Of a stretch of DNA of 46,114 nt, positions 23,514-31,482 are shown one piece after another. Position 1 is the first letter of the stretch. Every line of letters starts with the position of its first letter. The stretch covers positions 1 through 46,114 of the forward strand of contig DGBP01000079.1 in the NCBI GenBank assembly GCA_002384855.1, written 5' to 3'. A program made the translations under genes and the position numbers. The notes under the pieces were generated by a model. The model was not told where the DNA came from. It saw nothing but the letters and a program-made list of their open reading frames with translations, and searched no databases. This DNA comes from Nocardioidaceae bacterium UBA4001. Its GTDB lineage: Bacteria > Actinomycetota > Actinomycetes > Propionibacteriales > Nocardioidaceae.

Positions 23514-24746
23514 GTGGCTCGTGAACGGATCCTGGCGATCATCCAGGCAGGTGGCGCCGGTGGGCGCATGGACGTGCTGACCCGCGAGCGGGCCAAGCCG
23601 GCCCTGCCCTTCGCCGGCGTCTACCAGCTCGTCGACTTCCCCCTGTCGAACCTCACCCACTCCGGCATCAGCGACGTGTGGCTCTCGGTGCAGTACCAGG
23701 GCGGCACCCTCGAGCACGAGGTCGCCAACGGCCGTCCCTGGGACCTGGACCGCAACCACGGCGGCCTGCGCATCCTCATGCCCGAGCAGGGCTCCGGCAC
23801 CGAGGAGGAGACCGGCTTCGCCAAGGGCAACGCCGACCTGCTGTTCCGGATCCGCGACGACATCCGCCGCCTTGCTCCCGAGGTCGTGGTGGTGGCGAGC
23901 GCCGACCACGTCTACCGCTTCGACTACACCGAGGCGATCGCCACCCACCGGGCCAAGGACGCCGAGGTCACGATCGTCACCACCGAGGTGGCCAAGGGCC
24001 GGGCGAGCGACCACGCCGTCGTCGAGGCCAACCGCCTCGGCCGGGTCACCGGCTTCGCCTACAAGCCGGCTCGGCCGTCCACCACGACGGTGGCCACCGA
24101 GGTCTTCGTCTACTCCCCCGACGCGCTCATCGAGGTGCTCGAGGAGCTGCACCGCGAGAAGACCGCCGATGCCGAGCCCGACGACACCGGCCTCGGCGAC
24201 TTCGGTGAGTCGCTGCTGCCCCGGTTCGTCGACCGCGGCCGCGCCTATGTGCACGGGCTTCCCGGCTACTGGCGCGACCTGGGGCAGCCGCACCTGTACC
24301 TCGCGGCGCACCGGGACCTCCTCACCGGCGACGCCGACGAGCTCTTCGCCGACCCGGCCTGGCCCTTCCTCACCCGCCAGCCCCAGCGCGTCCCGGCCCG
24401 GCTCGACCAGGGCTCCGACGTCGAGGACAGCCTGGTCTCGCCCGGGGCCAGGGTCGCCGGCGTCGTACGACGAAGCGTGCTGGGTCCGGGCGTCGTCGTG
24501 GAGGAGGGGGCCACCGTCACCGACAGCGTGCTCTTCGCCGACTCGGTCGTCGAGGCCGGGGCCGAGGTCGCCTGGACGATCGTGGACAGCGGCTGCATCG
24601 TCGGTCGCGACGCCCGGGTCGGTGAGCCCGACGCTCCGGGCAGCGAGGACTCCGACGCGGTCACGATCATCGGCAAGGACTCCTCCGTCGGTGCCGGCGT
24701 CGTGCTCGAGGCGGGGGCCCGGCTGGAGCCCGGCACGACCGCCTGA
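23514..24746 (+). CDS. GlgC-like sugar-phosphate nucleotidyltransferase
   Basis: The product has 410 residues from GTG 23514. It opens ILAIIQAGGAGGRMDVLTRERAKPALPFAGVYQLVDFPLSN, the nucleotide/sugar-phosphate binding signature of glucose-1-phosphate adenylyltransferases with AGGxGxR, the RAKPA lysine and DFPLSN. ASADHVYRFDY, FAYKP and GYWRDLGQPHLYL match later GlgC motifs, and the C-terminal third has hexapeptide beta-helix repeats (SLVSPGARVAG, VVVEEGATVTDSV, VGAGVVLEAGARL). Several consensus positions differ: IQAGG for VLAGG, FAYKP for the usual FxEKP, GYWRDLG for GYWEDVG. It is thus likely a divergent paralogue; ADP-glucose synthesis is plausible but not certain. No other glycogen gene adjoins. 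TATCTG ends 6 bases before the GTG and no ribosome binding site is seen. Confidence 0.85.
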   Translation: MARERILAIIQAGGAGGRMDVLTRERAKPALPFAGVYQLVDFPLSNLTHSGISDVWLSVQYQGGTLEHEVANGRPWDLDRNHGGLRILMPEQGSGTEEETGFAKGNADLLFRIRDDIRRLAPEVVVVASADHVYRFDYTEAIATHRAKDAEVTIVTTEVAKGRASDHAVVEANRLGRVTGFAYKPARPSTTTVATEVFVYSPDALIEVLEELHREKTADAEPDDTGLGDFGESLLPRFVDRGRAYVHGLPGYWRDLGQPHLYLAAHRDLLTGDADELFADPAWPFLTRQPQRVPARLDQGSDVEDSLVSPGARVAGVVRRSVLGPGVVVEEGATVTDSVLFADSVVEAGAEVAWTIVDSGCIVGRDARVGEPDAPGSEDSDAVTIIGKDSSVGAGVVLEAGARLEPGTTA

Positions 24747-24769
24747 CCGGGACCGCCGGGGGCCATCTC

Positions 24770-24841
24770 GACGTGCACTCGAGCCCGCTCGGGCGGGTCC
24801 CCAGGCGTGCGCTCACCGGTCGACGGCAGCGAGTGCACGTC
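24770..24841. repeat. Widely spaced perfect inverted repeat
   Basis: GACGTGCACTCG (24770-24781) and CGAGTGCACGTC (24830-24841) are perfect 12-base inverted arms, 48 bases apart, in the convergent gap downstream of the GlgC-like gene. They could fold a long stem or bind a protein pair. They do not overlap the terminator hairpin that follows. Confidence 0.6.
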
Positions 24842-24871
24842 CGCCTGGCCCCGGTGCCCGGCAGACGACAA

Positions 24872-24905
24872 CCGGCGGCGACCCCAACAGGTGGGTCGCC
24901 GCCGG
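24872..24905. terminator. Bidirectional terminator hairpin
   Basis: CCGGCGGCGACCC and GGGTCGCCGCCGG form a perfect 13-base stem with an 8-base loop, between the ends of the convergent GlgC-like and 5'-nucleotidase genes. Confidence 0.75.
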
Positions 24906-24928
24906 CGTGTCTCAGCGGAGCGGGACGA

Positions 24929-26704
24929 TCAGGCCGCGTTCGCAGCCGCGTCGGCGACCGTGATCCGGTCGGCCGTCGGAGCCGACACCGGGTCGTTCGC
25001 CGTCAGGTAGGCGGTGAACGCGTCGAGGTCGATCGCGCCGGTCACCCGGTTGGTGCCCCCGGTCAGGGTCGAGAACCCGTCGCCGCCACCGGCGAGGAAG
25101 TTGTTCACGGTGATCCGGTAGGTGTCACCGTCCACGACCTGGGTGTCGCCGAGGTAGAGGCTCCCGTCGACGACGACGGTGCCGCTGCACGGGTCGCCAC
25201 CGGCCACGGCCGGGGTGCCGTTCGGGTCGACGGCGTAGGACACGGTCGCCGAGGGCTGCAGGACGGTGCCCCTGACGAACTGCTGCTCGAGCATGCAGTA
25301 GAGCTGCTCACCGGTCAGGTCCATCGTCACGAGGTTGTTCGTGAACGGCTGGATCGTGAACGCCTCCTCGTAGGTGATCTCACCCGCGAGCAGGTCGGCC
25401 CGGACGCCGCCGGGGTTCATGAACGCCGCCACGGCGCCGTACTCGTCGTCGGTCGCCGCCAGCTGGGCGTCCGCGATCAGGTTGCCGAGCGGGGAGTCCC
25501 CGGTGTAGCTCCCGAACAGCGCCTGCCGGGTGCGGCCGATGTCCTCGGTGGCGTGGCCGACGACCTGGTTGGCGATCGGGCCGAGCGCCTCGCGGTAGTG
25601 CGCGATCAGGTCGAGCTGGCTCTGGTTCTCGACCTTGTCGCGGGTGACGACCACGTTCTCGGCCGCGGCGGTGAGCACGTCGCCGGTGCGCTTGTCGAGG
25701 GTGAGGTCGATGTCGGTGACCAGGCGGCCGAAGGAGCTTGCGCTGGTGACCAGCTTGTTGTCGATCTCGCAGTTGTAGGCCGAGTGGGTGTGGCCGCTGA
25801 CCACGACGTCGATCGCGTCGTCCATGCCGTTGGCGATGTCGACGATCGGGCCGGCGAGGTCGGAGCACGCGTTGACGTTCCACTTGTCGACACCGGTCTG
25901 GTAGCCGCCCTCGTGCAGCAGCACGATGATCGTCTCGACGCCCTTGGCCTGCAGCTCCGCGGCGTACCTGTTCGCGGTCGCGACCTCGTCGGCGAACTCG
26001 AGGCCGGCGACGCCCTCCTGGCTGACGATGTCCTTGGTGCCCTCGAGGGTCATGCCGATGAAGCCGACCTTGACGCCCTGGACGTTGTCGACGGCGTACG
26101 GCGCCATCAGCGGCTCACCGGTCTCGGTGAGGAACGCGTTGGCGGAGAGGTACTGGAAGTCGGCACCGTCGTACGGCGTGCCGTCGGCGCAGCCGTCCTC
26201 GGGGTGGCAGCCGCCGTTCTGGATGCGCAGCAGCTCGTCTGCGCCCTCGTCGAACTCGTGGTTGCCGACGCTGGCGTAGTCCAGGCCCGCGAGGTTGAGG
26301 GACTCGATCGCCGGCTCGTCGTGGAAGGCGGCCGACAGCAGCGGGGACGCACCGATCAGGTCACCGGCGGCGACCGTGATGGTGTTCTTCTTGCGCTGCT
26401 CGGCGCGGAGCTCCTCGAGGGCGGTGGCCAGGTAGGCCGAGCCGCCCGCATCCACAGTCTCGCCTGCCGCGTTGGTGGTGATCCGGCCACCGGATCCGCC
26501 GGGGGCCTCGAGGTTGCCATGGAAGTCGTTGAGCGCGAGCAGCTGCATCTCGACGGTCTTGGCCTTCTTGGCCGGCTGGCTCTGCGCCTCCCCCACCTTT
26601 CCCGCGGCGTCGGCCGGCAGGACGGTCCCGCTGATGGTGAGAGCGGCCAAGGACATGGCCGCCACTGAGGCCGCAGCAGTGCGACCCAGCTTCGTGATTC
26701 TCAT
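24929..26704 (-). CDS. Secreted 5'-nucleotidase / metallophosphatase
   Basis: The frame extends upstream, but ATG 26704 (MRITKLGRTAAASVAAMSLAALTISG) begins a signal peptide and is preceded by AGGGAGC, giving 591 residues. The N-terminal metallophosphatase domain has LALNDFHGNL, VAAGDLIGASPL, the GNHEFDEG motif and SGHTHSAYNCE, which bind the dinuclear metal site. The C-terminal substrate domain (5_nucleotid_C) has GDSPLGNLIADAQL, FMNPGGVRADL, FTIQPFTNNLVTMDLTG and NNFLAGGGDGFSTL. Such enzymes remove the 5' phosphate from nucleotides outside the cell or act as UDP-sugar hydrolases/cyclic phosphodiesterases. It diverges from an exported nuclease gene, pointing to joint use of extracellular nucleic acid. 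Confidence 0.94.
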   Translation of the reverse strand: MRITKLGRTAAASVAAMSLAALTISGTVLPADAAGKVGEAQSQPAKKAKTVEMQLLALNDFHGNLEAPGGSGGRITTNAAGETVDAGGSAYLATALEELRAEQRKKNTITVAAGDLIGASPLLSAAFHDEPAIESLNLAGLDYASVGNHEFDEGADELLRIQNGGCHPEDGCADGTPYDGADFQYLSANAFLTETGEPLMAPYAVDNVQGVKVGFIGMTLEGTKDIVSQEGVAGLEFADEVATANRYAAELQAKGVETIIVLLHEGGYQTGVDKWNVNACSDLAGPIVDIANGMDDAIDVVVSGHTHSAYNCEIDNKLVTSASSFGRLVTDIDLTLDKRTGDVLTAAAENVVVTRDKVENQSQLDLIAHYREALGPIANQVVGHATEDIGRTRQALFGSYTGDSPLGNLIADAQLAATDDEYGAVAAFMNPGGVRADLLAGEITYEEAFTIQPFTNNLVTMDLTGEQLYCMLEQQFVRGTVLQPSATVSYAVDPNGTPAVAGGDPCSGTVVVDGSLYLGDTQVVDGDTYRITVNNFLAGGGDGFSTLTGGTNRVTGAIDLDAFTAYLTANDPVSAPTADRITVADAAANAA

Positions 26705-26939
26705 CCGTGCTCCCTGTGCATGGGGGATCTCCCCCCGGTGAGTGAGATGGCCATCCGATCTTCTTTCGGTGACCGGTTCGTGCACGTTCGGTGCCGAGTA
26801 CATGACACACCGGACAATTCTCCCCGTAAACCCCTTTGAGGGGTTACGTTCCCTACGCGTTATCTCCCGGCGGCCGCAAAAACTGCCGTCCGGCCCCTCC
26901 GTGCGCCTCGCACCCCCACCCCCCTTTCGAGGAGCCCCC
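26705..26939. promoter_or_regulatory. Divergent promoter region of 5'-nucleotidase and nuclease genes
   Basis: This 235-base gap holds a hairpin, CGTAAACCCC (26825-26834) and GGGGTTACG (26840-26848), which would lie in the 5' leader of the nuclease mRNA. It also holds a direct repeat GTTCG at 26776 and 26786. A phosphate-responsive box would be expected from the gene functions. The repeat has a period of 10, not the 11 bases of a typical PHO box, so I do not call one. Confidence 0.4.
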
Positions 26940-29291
26940 GTGTCACCACGACACCGCGCGACGACCGTCGCAGTCCTGATCCCCTCTCTCGCCGGCCTGC
27001 TCGGCCTCGCCGTGGCCCCCGCCACGGCAGTCGCCCCCGACAGCTCGGTGTTCGTCAACGAGATCCACTACGACAACGCCGGCACCGACACCGGCGAGGC
27101 GATCGAGGTCGCCGCTCCGGCCGGCACCGACCTGTCCGGTTGGCGCATCGTGCTCTACAACGGGAGCAACGGCGCGTCGTACGACACCAAGACGCTCCGC
27201 GGCACCGTCGGCGACCAGCAGGGCGGGTTCGGCACCGTCGTACAGTCCTACGCGACCAATGGCGTCCAGAACGGCTCACCGGACGGCGTCGCGCTCATCG
27301 CCGCCGACGGCGAGGTCGTGCAGTTCCTGTCCTACGAGGGGACGATGACCGCCGCCAACGGCCCGGCTGCCGGGCTGACCAGCACCGACATCGGCGTGAG
27401 CCAGGGCGGCAGCGGCCCGGTCGGGCACTCGCTGCAGCTCACCGGCACCGGTGACAGCTACGCCGACTTCACGTGGGCCGCCGAGGCGGCGAACACCTTC
27501 GGCTCCCCCAACACCGACCAGACCTTCGGCGAGGGCGGCGGCGGCACCGACCCCGACCCGGAGCCCGAGCCGGAGCCCTGCGAGATCGCCACCACGCACG
27601 AGATCGGTGCGGTCCAGGGCAGCGGTGCCGCGACCCCGGTGGGTGGTCAGCAGGTCACGGTCGAGGGCGTCGTCGTCGGCGACTTCCAGGCCGGCAACCA
27701 GCTCGGTGGCGTCTGGATCCAGGACGCCGACGGCGATGGCGACCCGAGTACGTCGGACGGCATCTTCGTCTACGACCCGGACGCGCCGGAGCTCGCCGAG
27801 GGCGACGTCGTCCGCGTGACCGGGACGGCGACCGAGTTCCGCGGCGCCACCCAGGTCGCCGACGTCACCTCGATCGGGGACTGCGGCGACGCCGACGTCC
27901 CGGCACCGACCGTGGTCGACCTGCCCGCCGACGACGCGACCCGCGAGAGCGTCGAGGGCATGCTCGTGACCTTCGCCGAGGAGCTCACCGCGACCGAGAC
28001 CTACACGTTGGCGCGCTACGGCGAGCTCGTCGTCTCTGCCGACGGCCGCCTCTTCCAGCCCACCAACGACGGCGGTGACGACGCGGCCGAGCAGGCCCTC
28101 AACCACATGCGCCGCCTGGTCGTCGACGACGGCAGCACGCGGCAGAACCCCGCCGAGGTGCCGTTCAGCGACCTCGACTTCGCCGACGGCGGGAACGTCA
28201 TCCGCCTCGGCGACACCGTGACCGACCTGGTCGGTGTGCTCACCTACGGCTTCGGCGCGTGGCGCCTCCAGCCGACGTCCGAGCCGACCGTGACGCGCAC
28301 CAACCCGCGCACCGCGTCCCCCGACGAGGTCGGCGGCGACCTCGAGGTGGCCAGCTTCAACGTGCTGAACTACTTCACCACCATCGACCGTCCTGGCGTG
28401 GTCACCGACGCCGGGCACGACCCCCGCGGTGCGGACAGCGTCGAGGAGCTCGAGCGCCAGCAGGCCAAGATCGTCGCCGCGATCAACGAGCTCGACGCCG
28501 ACGTCGTGGGCCTCATGGAGATCGAGAACGACGCCAACGACGAGGCGGTCGACAACCTCGTGGCGGCCCTGAACGCCGCGGCCGGCGAGGAGCGCTACGC
28601 CGCTGTCGAGGAGCCCGACACCGGCGGTGGCCTGTTCGGCACCGACGCGATCAAGGTCGCGATGATCTACCAGCCGGAGGCCGTGCGGCCGATGGACGTC
28701 TCCTACACCACGCAGGACGACGCCTTCCACAACGCCCGACTGCCCCTGGCGCAGCGGTTCCGCCCGACCAGCGGCGGCCAGCCGTTCACCGTGGTGGTCA
28801 ACCACTTCAAGTCCAAGGGCTGCGGCGGTGCCTCGGGCGAGAACGCCGACCAGGGTGACGGCCAGGGCTGCTGGAACGCCGACCGGGTCGAGCAGGCCGA
28901 GGCCCTTCTGGACTTCCTCGGCACCCTCGACGACGAGGACTTCCTGGTCATCGGAGACCTGAACTCCTACGGCGAGGAGGACCCCACCGACGTCCTTGAG
29001 GCGGCCGGCTACGTCGACCTGGTTGACGCCAACCTGGAGGAGGACGACCAGTACTCCTACGTCTTCGGCGGCCAGTTCGGCTACCTCGACCACGCCTGGG
29101 CGTCGCCACACCTCGCCCGTCGGGTCACCGGCACCGACATCTGGCACATCAACGCAGACGAGGCGCTCTTCCTCGACTACAACACCGAGTTCAACCCGGA
29201 CGGGTTCTGGGACGCCTCGCCGTACCGCTCCTCCGACCACGACCCGGTGCTCGTCGGCCTGGACGCGCTGCCCCAGCGCAACCGCCGCTGA
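26940..29291 (+). CDS. Exported multidomain nuclease (lamin-tail, OB-like and EEP domains)
   Basis: GTG 26940 (VSPRHRATTVAVLIPSLAGLLG) with GAGGAG upstream starts a signal peptide; the product has 783 residues. A lamin-tail domain (about 35-185) has VFVNEIHYDNAGTDTGEAIEV and LSGWRIVLYNGS. A short acidic linker (DPDPEPEPEP) leads to an OB-like domain (about 205-460, VTVEGVVVGDFQ and GVWIQDADGDG). The C-terminal endonuclease/exonuclease/phosphatase domain has LEVASFNVLNYFTT, VVGLMEIENDAND, VVVNHFKSKGCG, FLVIGDLNSYGEEDP, YLDHAWAS and SSDHDPVLVGL. This is the ExeM/NucH architecture of extracellular DNases. It would degrade extracellular DNA, with nucleotides passed to the divergent 5'-nucleotidase. 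Confidence 0.93.
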   Translation: MSPRHRATTVAVLIPSLAGLLGLAVAPATAVAPDSSVFVNEIHYDNAGTDTGEAIEVAAPAGTDLSGWRIVLYNGSNGASYDTKTLRGTVGDQQGGFGTVVQSYATNGVQNGSPDGVALIAADGEVVQFLSYEGTMTAANGPAAGLTSTDIGVSQGGSGPVGHSLQLTGTGDSYADFTWAAEAANTFGSPNTDQTFGEGGGGTDPDPEPEPEPCEIATTHEIGAVQGSGAATPVGGQQVTVEGVVVGDFQAGNQLGGVWIQDADGDGDPSTSDGIFVYDPDAPELAEGDVVRVTGTATEFRGATQVADVTSIGDCGDADVPAPTVVDLPADDATRESVEGMLVTFAEELTATETYTLARYGELVVSADGRLFQPTNDGGDDAAEQALNHMRRLVVDDGSTRQNPAEVPFSDLDFADGGNVIRLGDTVTDLVGVLTYGFGAWRLQPTSEPTVTRTNPRTASPDEVGGDLEVASFNVLNYFTTIDRPGVVTDAGHDPRGADSVEELERQQAKIVAAINELDADVVGLMEIENDANDEAVDNLVAALNAAAGEERYAAVEEPDTGGGLFGTDAIKVAMIYQPEAVRPMDVSYTTQDDAFHNARLPLAQRFRPTSGGQPFTVVVNHFKSKGCGGASGENADQGDGQGCWNADRVEQAEALLDFLGTLDDEDFLVIGDLNSYGEEDPTDVLEAAGYVDLVDANLEEDDQYSYVFGGQFGYLDHAWASPHLARRVTGTDIWHINADEALFLDYNTEFNPDGFWDASPYRSSDHDPVLVGLDALPQRNRR

Positions 29292-29329
29292 CCCCGACCC
29301 GACACGGGCCCGATCCCCTTACCTGGGGG

Positions 29330-29390
29330 CGCAAGTGGTCAGCTGTCGCAGATCTCTGGCCGGCGGATCTGCAGCAGCTGACCACTTGCG
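29330..29390. terminator. Long inverted repeat between convergent genes
   Basis: CGCAAGTGGTCAGCTG starts the left arm at 29330 and CAGCTGACCACTTGCG ends the right arm at 29390. With the inner parts (GCAGATC and GATCTGC) the arms reach about 25 bases with two mismatches around an 11-base loop. It lies between the nuclease and the alcohol dehydrogenase stops and probably terminates both. Confidence 0.7.
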
Positions 29391-29397
29391 GCCGAGC

Positions 29398-30438
29398 TCA
29401 CTGCTGAGGCGAGATCAGAACCTTCGTGTGCGCGCTCGTGCCCGAGTCGAGCTCCTCGAGCACGTCCTTCAACGACGACAGCTCGAAGGTGCCGGTGTGG
29501 AGCGGCGCCACGTCGAGCTGGCCGACGGCGATGGCGTGCATGGCGCCGACGAAGTCCTCGTGGTTGTAGGCCAGCGAGCCGATCACCGTCAGCTCTCGGC
29601 TCTGCCAGTCCCCGTAGCTGACGCTGGAGTTCTCCAGGGGGTAGCCGAGCAGGGCCAGCGTGCCGCCACGTCGTACTAGCTCTGCGGCCGGCTGGAGGAG
29701 TGACGGAACACCGCTGCACTCGTAGACGACGTCCGCGCCCAGTCCGCCGGTGAGGTCGTCCAACGCTGTCCGCAGGTCGGCCGGGTCGACCACCTCCGTG
29801 AACCCGAGGGAGCGGGCCATCGCTCGACGTGCCGGCGTCGGCTCGGAGACGATCATCGGCCCGGCACCCGCCCGCCGCGCGTTCTGCGCGGTCAGCAGTC
29901 CTATGGGCCCGGCACCCAGGACGACCGTCGTCGCCCCCAGCTCGGCTCCGACGCGGCGCACTGCGTGGAAGGTCACCGCCGTCGGCTCCACGAGCGCGGC
30001 CTCCACGTCCGACAGAGGCTCCGGGACGGCGACGACCCGCCGGGCGGAGACGTGCACCCGGGTGGAGAAGGCGCCGTGCTCGGGTGCGTCGGCGTCCACC
30101 CCATTGGCCTCCGCGAACACGGTGTCACAGTGACGGCTGTGCCCTGCCCGGCACTGGGCGCACTGTCCGCAAGCGGGGCCGACACCGCCCACAACGCGCT
30201 GGCCGGCGTGCAGGCCGGTCACCCCGTCCCCCAGCTGTGCGACGGTGCCCGTCCACTCGTGACCGAACACCGCGGGAGGGAGCATGTGCCCGTCCGTGTA
30301 GCCGTGGACGTCGGTGCCGCAGACACCGGTGTAGCTGATCTCGACGATCACGTGGCCCGGCGCGGCCTCGGTGAGCCTTGGCTCACCTTCGCGCAACGCG
30401 CGGGCTCCGTCGACGGCGAGATAGCGATCGGTGGACAT
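29398..30438 (-). CDS. Zinc-dependent alcohol dehydrogenase family protein
   Basis: The frame extends to 30540, but ATG 30438 (MSTDRYLAVDGARAL) follows GGAGGAGGG, giving 346 residues. It is a medium-chain dehydrogenase: YTGVCGTDVHGY and FGHEWTG supply catalytic zinc ligands, and GPACGQCAQCRAGHSRHC holds the four structural-zinc cysteines. EPTAVTFHAVRR and VLGAGPIGLLTAQNARRAGA (NAD(P) motif) precede the C-terminal half. It is of the sorbitol/threonine/2,3-butanediol dehydrogenase type, and the substrate is unknown. It diverges from the YceI gene across a region with MarR-like palindromes, so the two may share regulation. Confidence 0.88.
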   Translation of the reverse strand: MSTDRYLAVDGARALREGEPRLTEAAPGHVIVEISYTGVCGTDVHGYTDGHMLPPAVFGHEWTGTVAQLGDGVTGLHAGQRVVGGVGPACGQCAQCRAGHSRHCDTVFAEANGVDADAPEHGAFSTRVHVSARRVVAVPEPLSDVEAALVEPTAVTFHAVRRVGAELGATTVVLGAGPIGLLTAQNARRAGAGPMIVSEPTPARRAMARSLGFTEVVDPADLRTALDDLTGGLGADVVYECSGVPSLLQPAAELVRRGGTLALLGYPLENSSVSYGDWQSRELTVIGSLAYNHEDFVGAMHAIAVGQLDVAPLHTGTFELSSLKDVLEELDSGTSAHTKVLISPQQ

Positions 30439-30529
30439 GGGGACCCTCCTCCTCCGGTGGTTACACGCATCTTGCACCCCGCCGGCCGCGGCACGGGCGA
30501 GGGTCGCCGGATCGACCCCGGAATACAGT

Positions 30530-30576
30530 TGAACCTTCAATGGTTCATCTGCTACTGTAGTTCATAGTTCAACTAT
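30530..30576. promoter_or_regulatory. Two MarR-like palindromes upstream of the YceI gene
   Basis: TGAACC TTCAAT GGTTCA (30530-30547) has perfect 6-base arms, and ATAGTTCAACTAT (30564-30576) is a 13-base palindrome with perfect 6-base arms. Both share a GTTCA/TGAAC core, are strikingly AT-rich for this DNA, and sit between the divergent alcohol dehydrogenase and YceI starts. Palindromes of this kind are typical MarR-family operators. No MarR gene is in the window. Confidence 0.6.
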
Positions 30577-30597
30577 TCCAACCGAGGAGACATCCCC

Positions 30598-31257
30598 ATG
30601 GGCCTGTTCAGCCGCAAGAAGACCACTCCGGCCGCTCCTGTGGCGCCCGCTGCCGGATCGGTCGCCACCCTGGAGGCGCCGGTGTTCGACGCCGGCACGA
30701 CCGCTGTCGCCGACGTCAGCGGGGACTACACCATCGACGTCACGCACACCCGGATCGGCTTCTCCGCCCGCCACGCGATGGTGACCACCGTCCGCGGCCA
30801 GTTCAACGACTTCGAGGCGACTGCGCACGTCGACGCCCAGAACCCCGCCTTGTCTCGCACCGAGGTGCGCATCAAGGCCGCGAGCATCGACACCCGCAAC
30901 GCCGACCGCGACGGTCACCTGCGCTCCGGCGACTTCCTGGACGTCGAGGCCTACCCCGAGGTGGTCTTCACCAGCACCTCGGTCTCGCGCCGCGACGCCG
31001 ACACGTTCACCGTGCTGGGCGACCTGACCATCAAGGACGTCACCCGTCCGGTCTCCGTCGACTTCGAGGTGACGGGCTCCGCCCGGGACCCCTTCGGCAA
31101 CCTGCGCGTCGGGTTCGAGGGCAGCACCACCATCAACCGTAAGGACTGGGGGCTCACCTGGAACGCCGCCCTCGAGACCGGTGGCGTCCTGGTCAGCGAG
31201 AAGATCAAGCTCGAGTTCGACGTCTCCGCCATCGCCACCCCGGTCGAGCAGGTCTGA
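30598..31257 (+). CDS. YceI family protein
   Basis: ATG 30598 follows GAGGAG; the product has 219 residues. An N-terminal tail of about 45 residues (FSRKKTTPAAPVAPAAG) is followed by the YceI lipocalin-like domain: GDYTIDVTHTRIGFSARHAMVTTVRGQF, VRIKAASIDTRNADRDGHLRSGDFLDVEAYPEVVFTST, VLGDLTIKDVTRPVSVDFEV and GFEGSTTINRKDWGLTWN. YceI domains bind polyisoprenoid or amphiphilic lipids. There is no signal peptide, so this member is cytoplasmic or peripheral. The AT-rich palindromes in its promoter suggest repression relieved by a small ligand. A strong terminator follows. Confidence 0.93.
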   Translation: MGLFSRKKTTPAAPVAPAAGSVATLEAPVFDAGTTAVADVSGDYTIDVTHTRIGFSARHAMVTTVRGQFNDFEATAHVDAQNPALSRTEVRIKAASIDTRNADRDGHLRSGDFLDVEAYPEVVFTSTSVSRRDADTFTVLGDLTIKDVTRPVSVDFEVTGSARDPFGNLRVGFEGSTTINRKDWGLTWNAALETGGVLVSEKIKLEFDVSAIATPVEQV

Positions 31258-31310
31258 CCAGCACGGAGCCGGTCCCGGCCGAACCGGTCCGCGAGGACCG
31301 TCGCGTCGCC

Positions 31311-31344
31311 GACAGGGGCGCCCGCCACCGCGGGCGCCCCTGTC
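31311..31344 (+). terminator. Terminator of the YceI gene
   Basis: GACAGGGGCGCCCGC and GCGGGCGCCCCTGTC form a perfect 15-base stem with a CACC loop, followed by TTGTCC, about 55 bases after the stop. Confidence 0.85.
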
Positions 31345-31470
31345 TTGTCCGTCCGGCGCCGCCACCCCTGCTACGGCCGTGTCCGGGTTCGCCCTGAGTC
31401 GTCCCCGAGCCGTCCCGCAACGTTCACCCGACCACCCGAAAAGCCGCTGCGTCGACCACCGGGACCCAAC

Positions 31471-31476
31471 TAGGTT
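31471..31476 (+). promoter_or_regulatory. -10 element TAGGTT of a probably leaderless ABC gene
   Basis: TAGGTT ends 6 bases before GTG 31483 with no Shine-Dalgarno sequence, placing the transcription start at the start codon. Confidence 0.55.
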
Positions 31477-31482
31477 TGCCGG

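Noticed and set aside
26776..26793. PHO box in the nuclease/5'-nucleotidase promoter
   Set aside because: The GTTCG direct repeat has a period of 10, not 11, and only two units; too weak to call.
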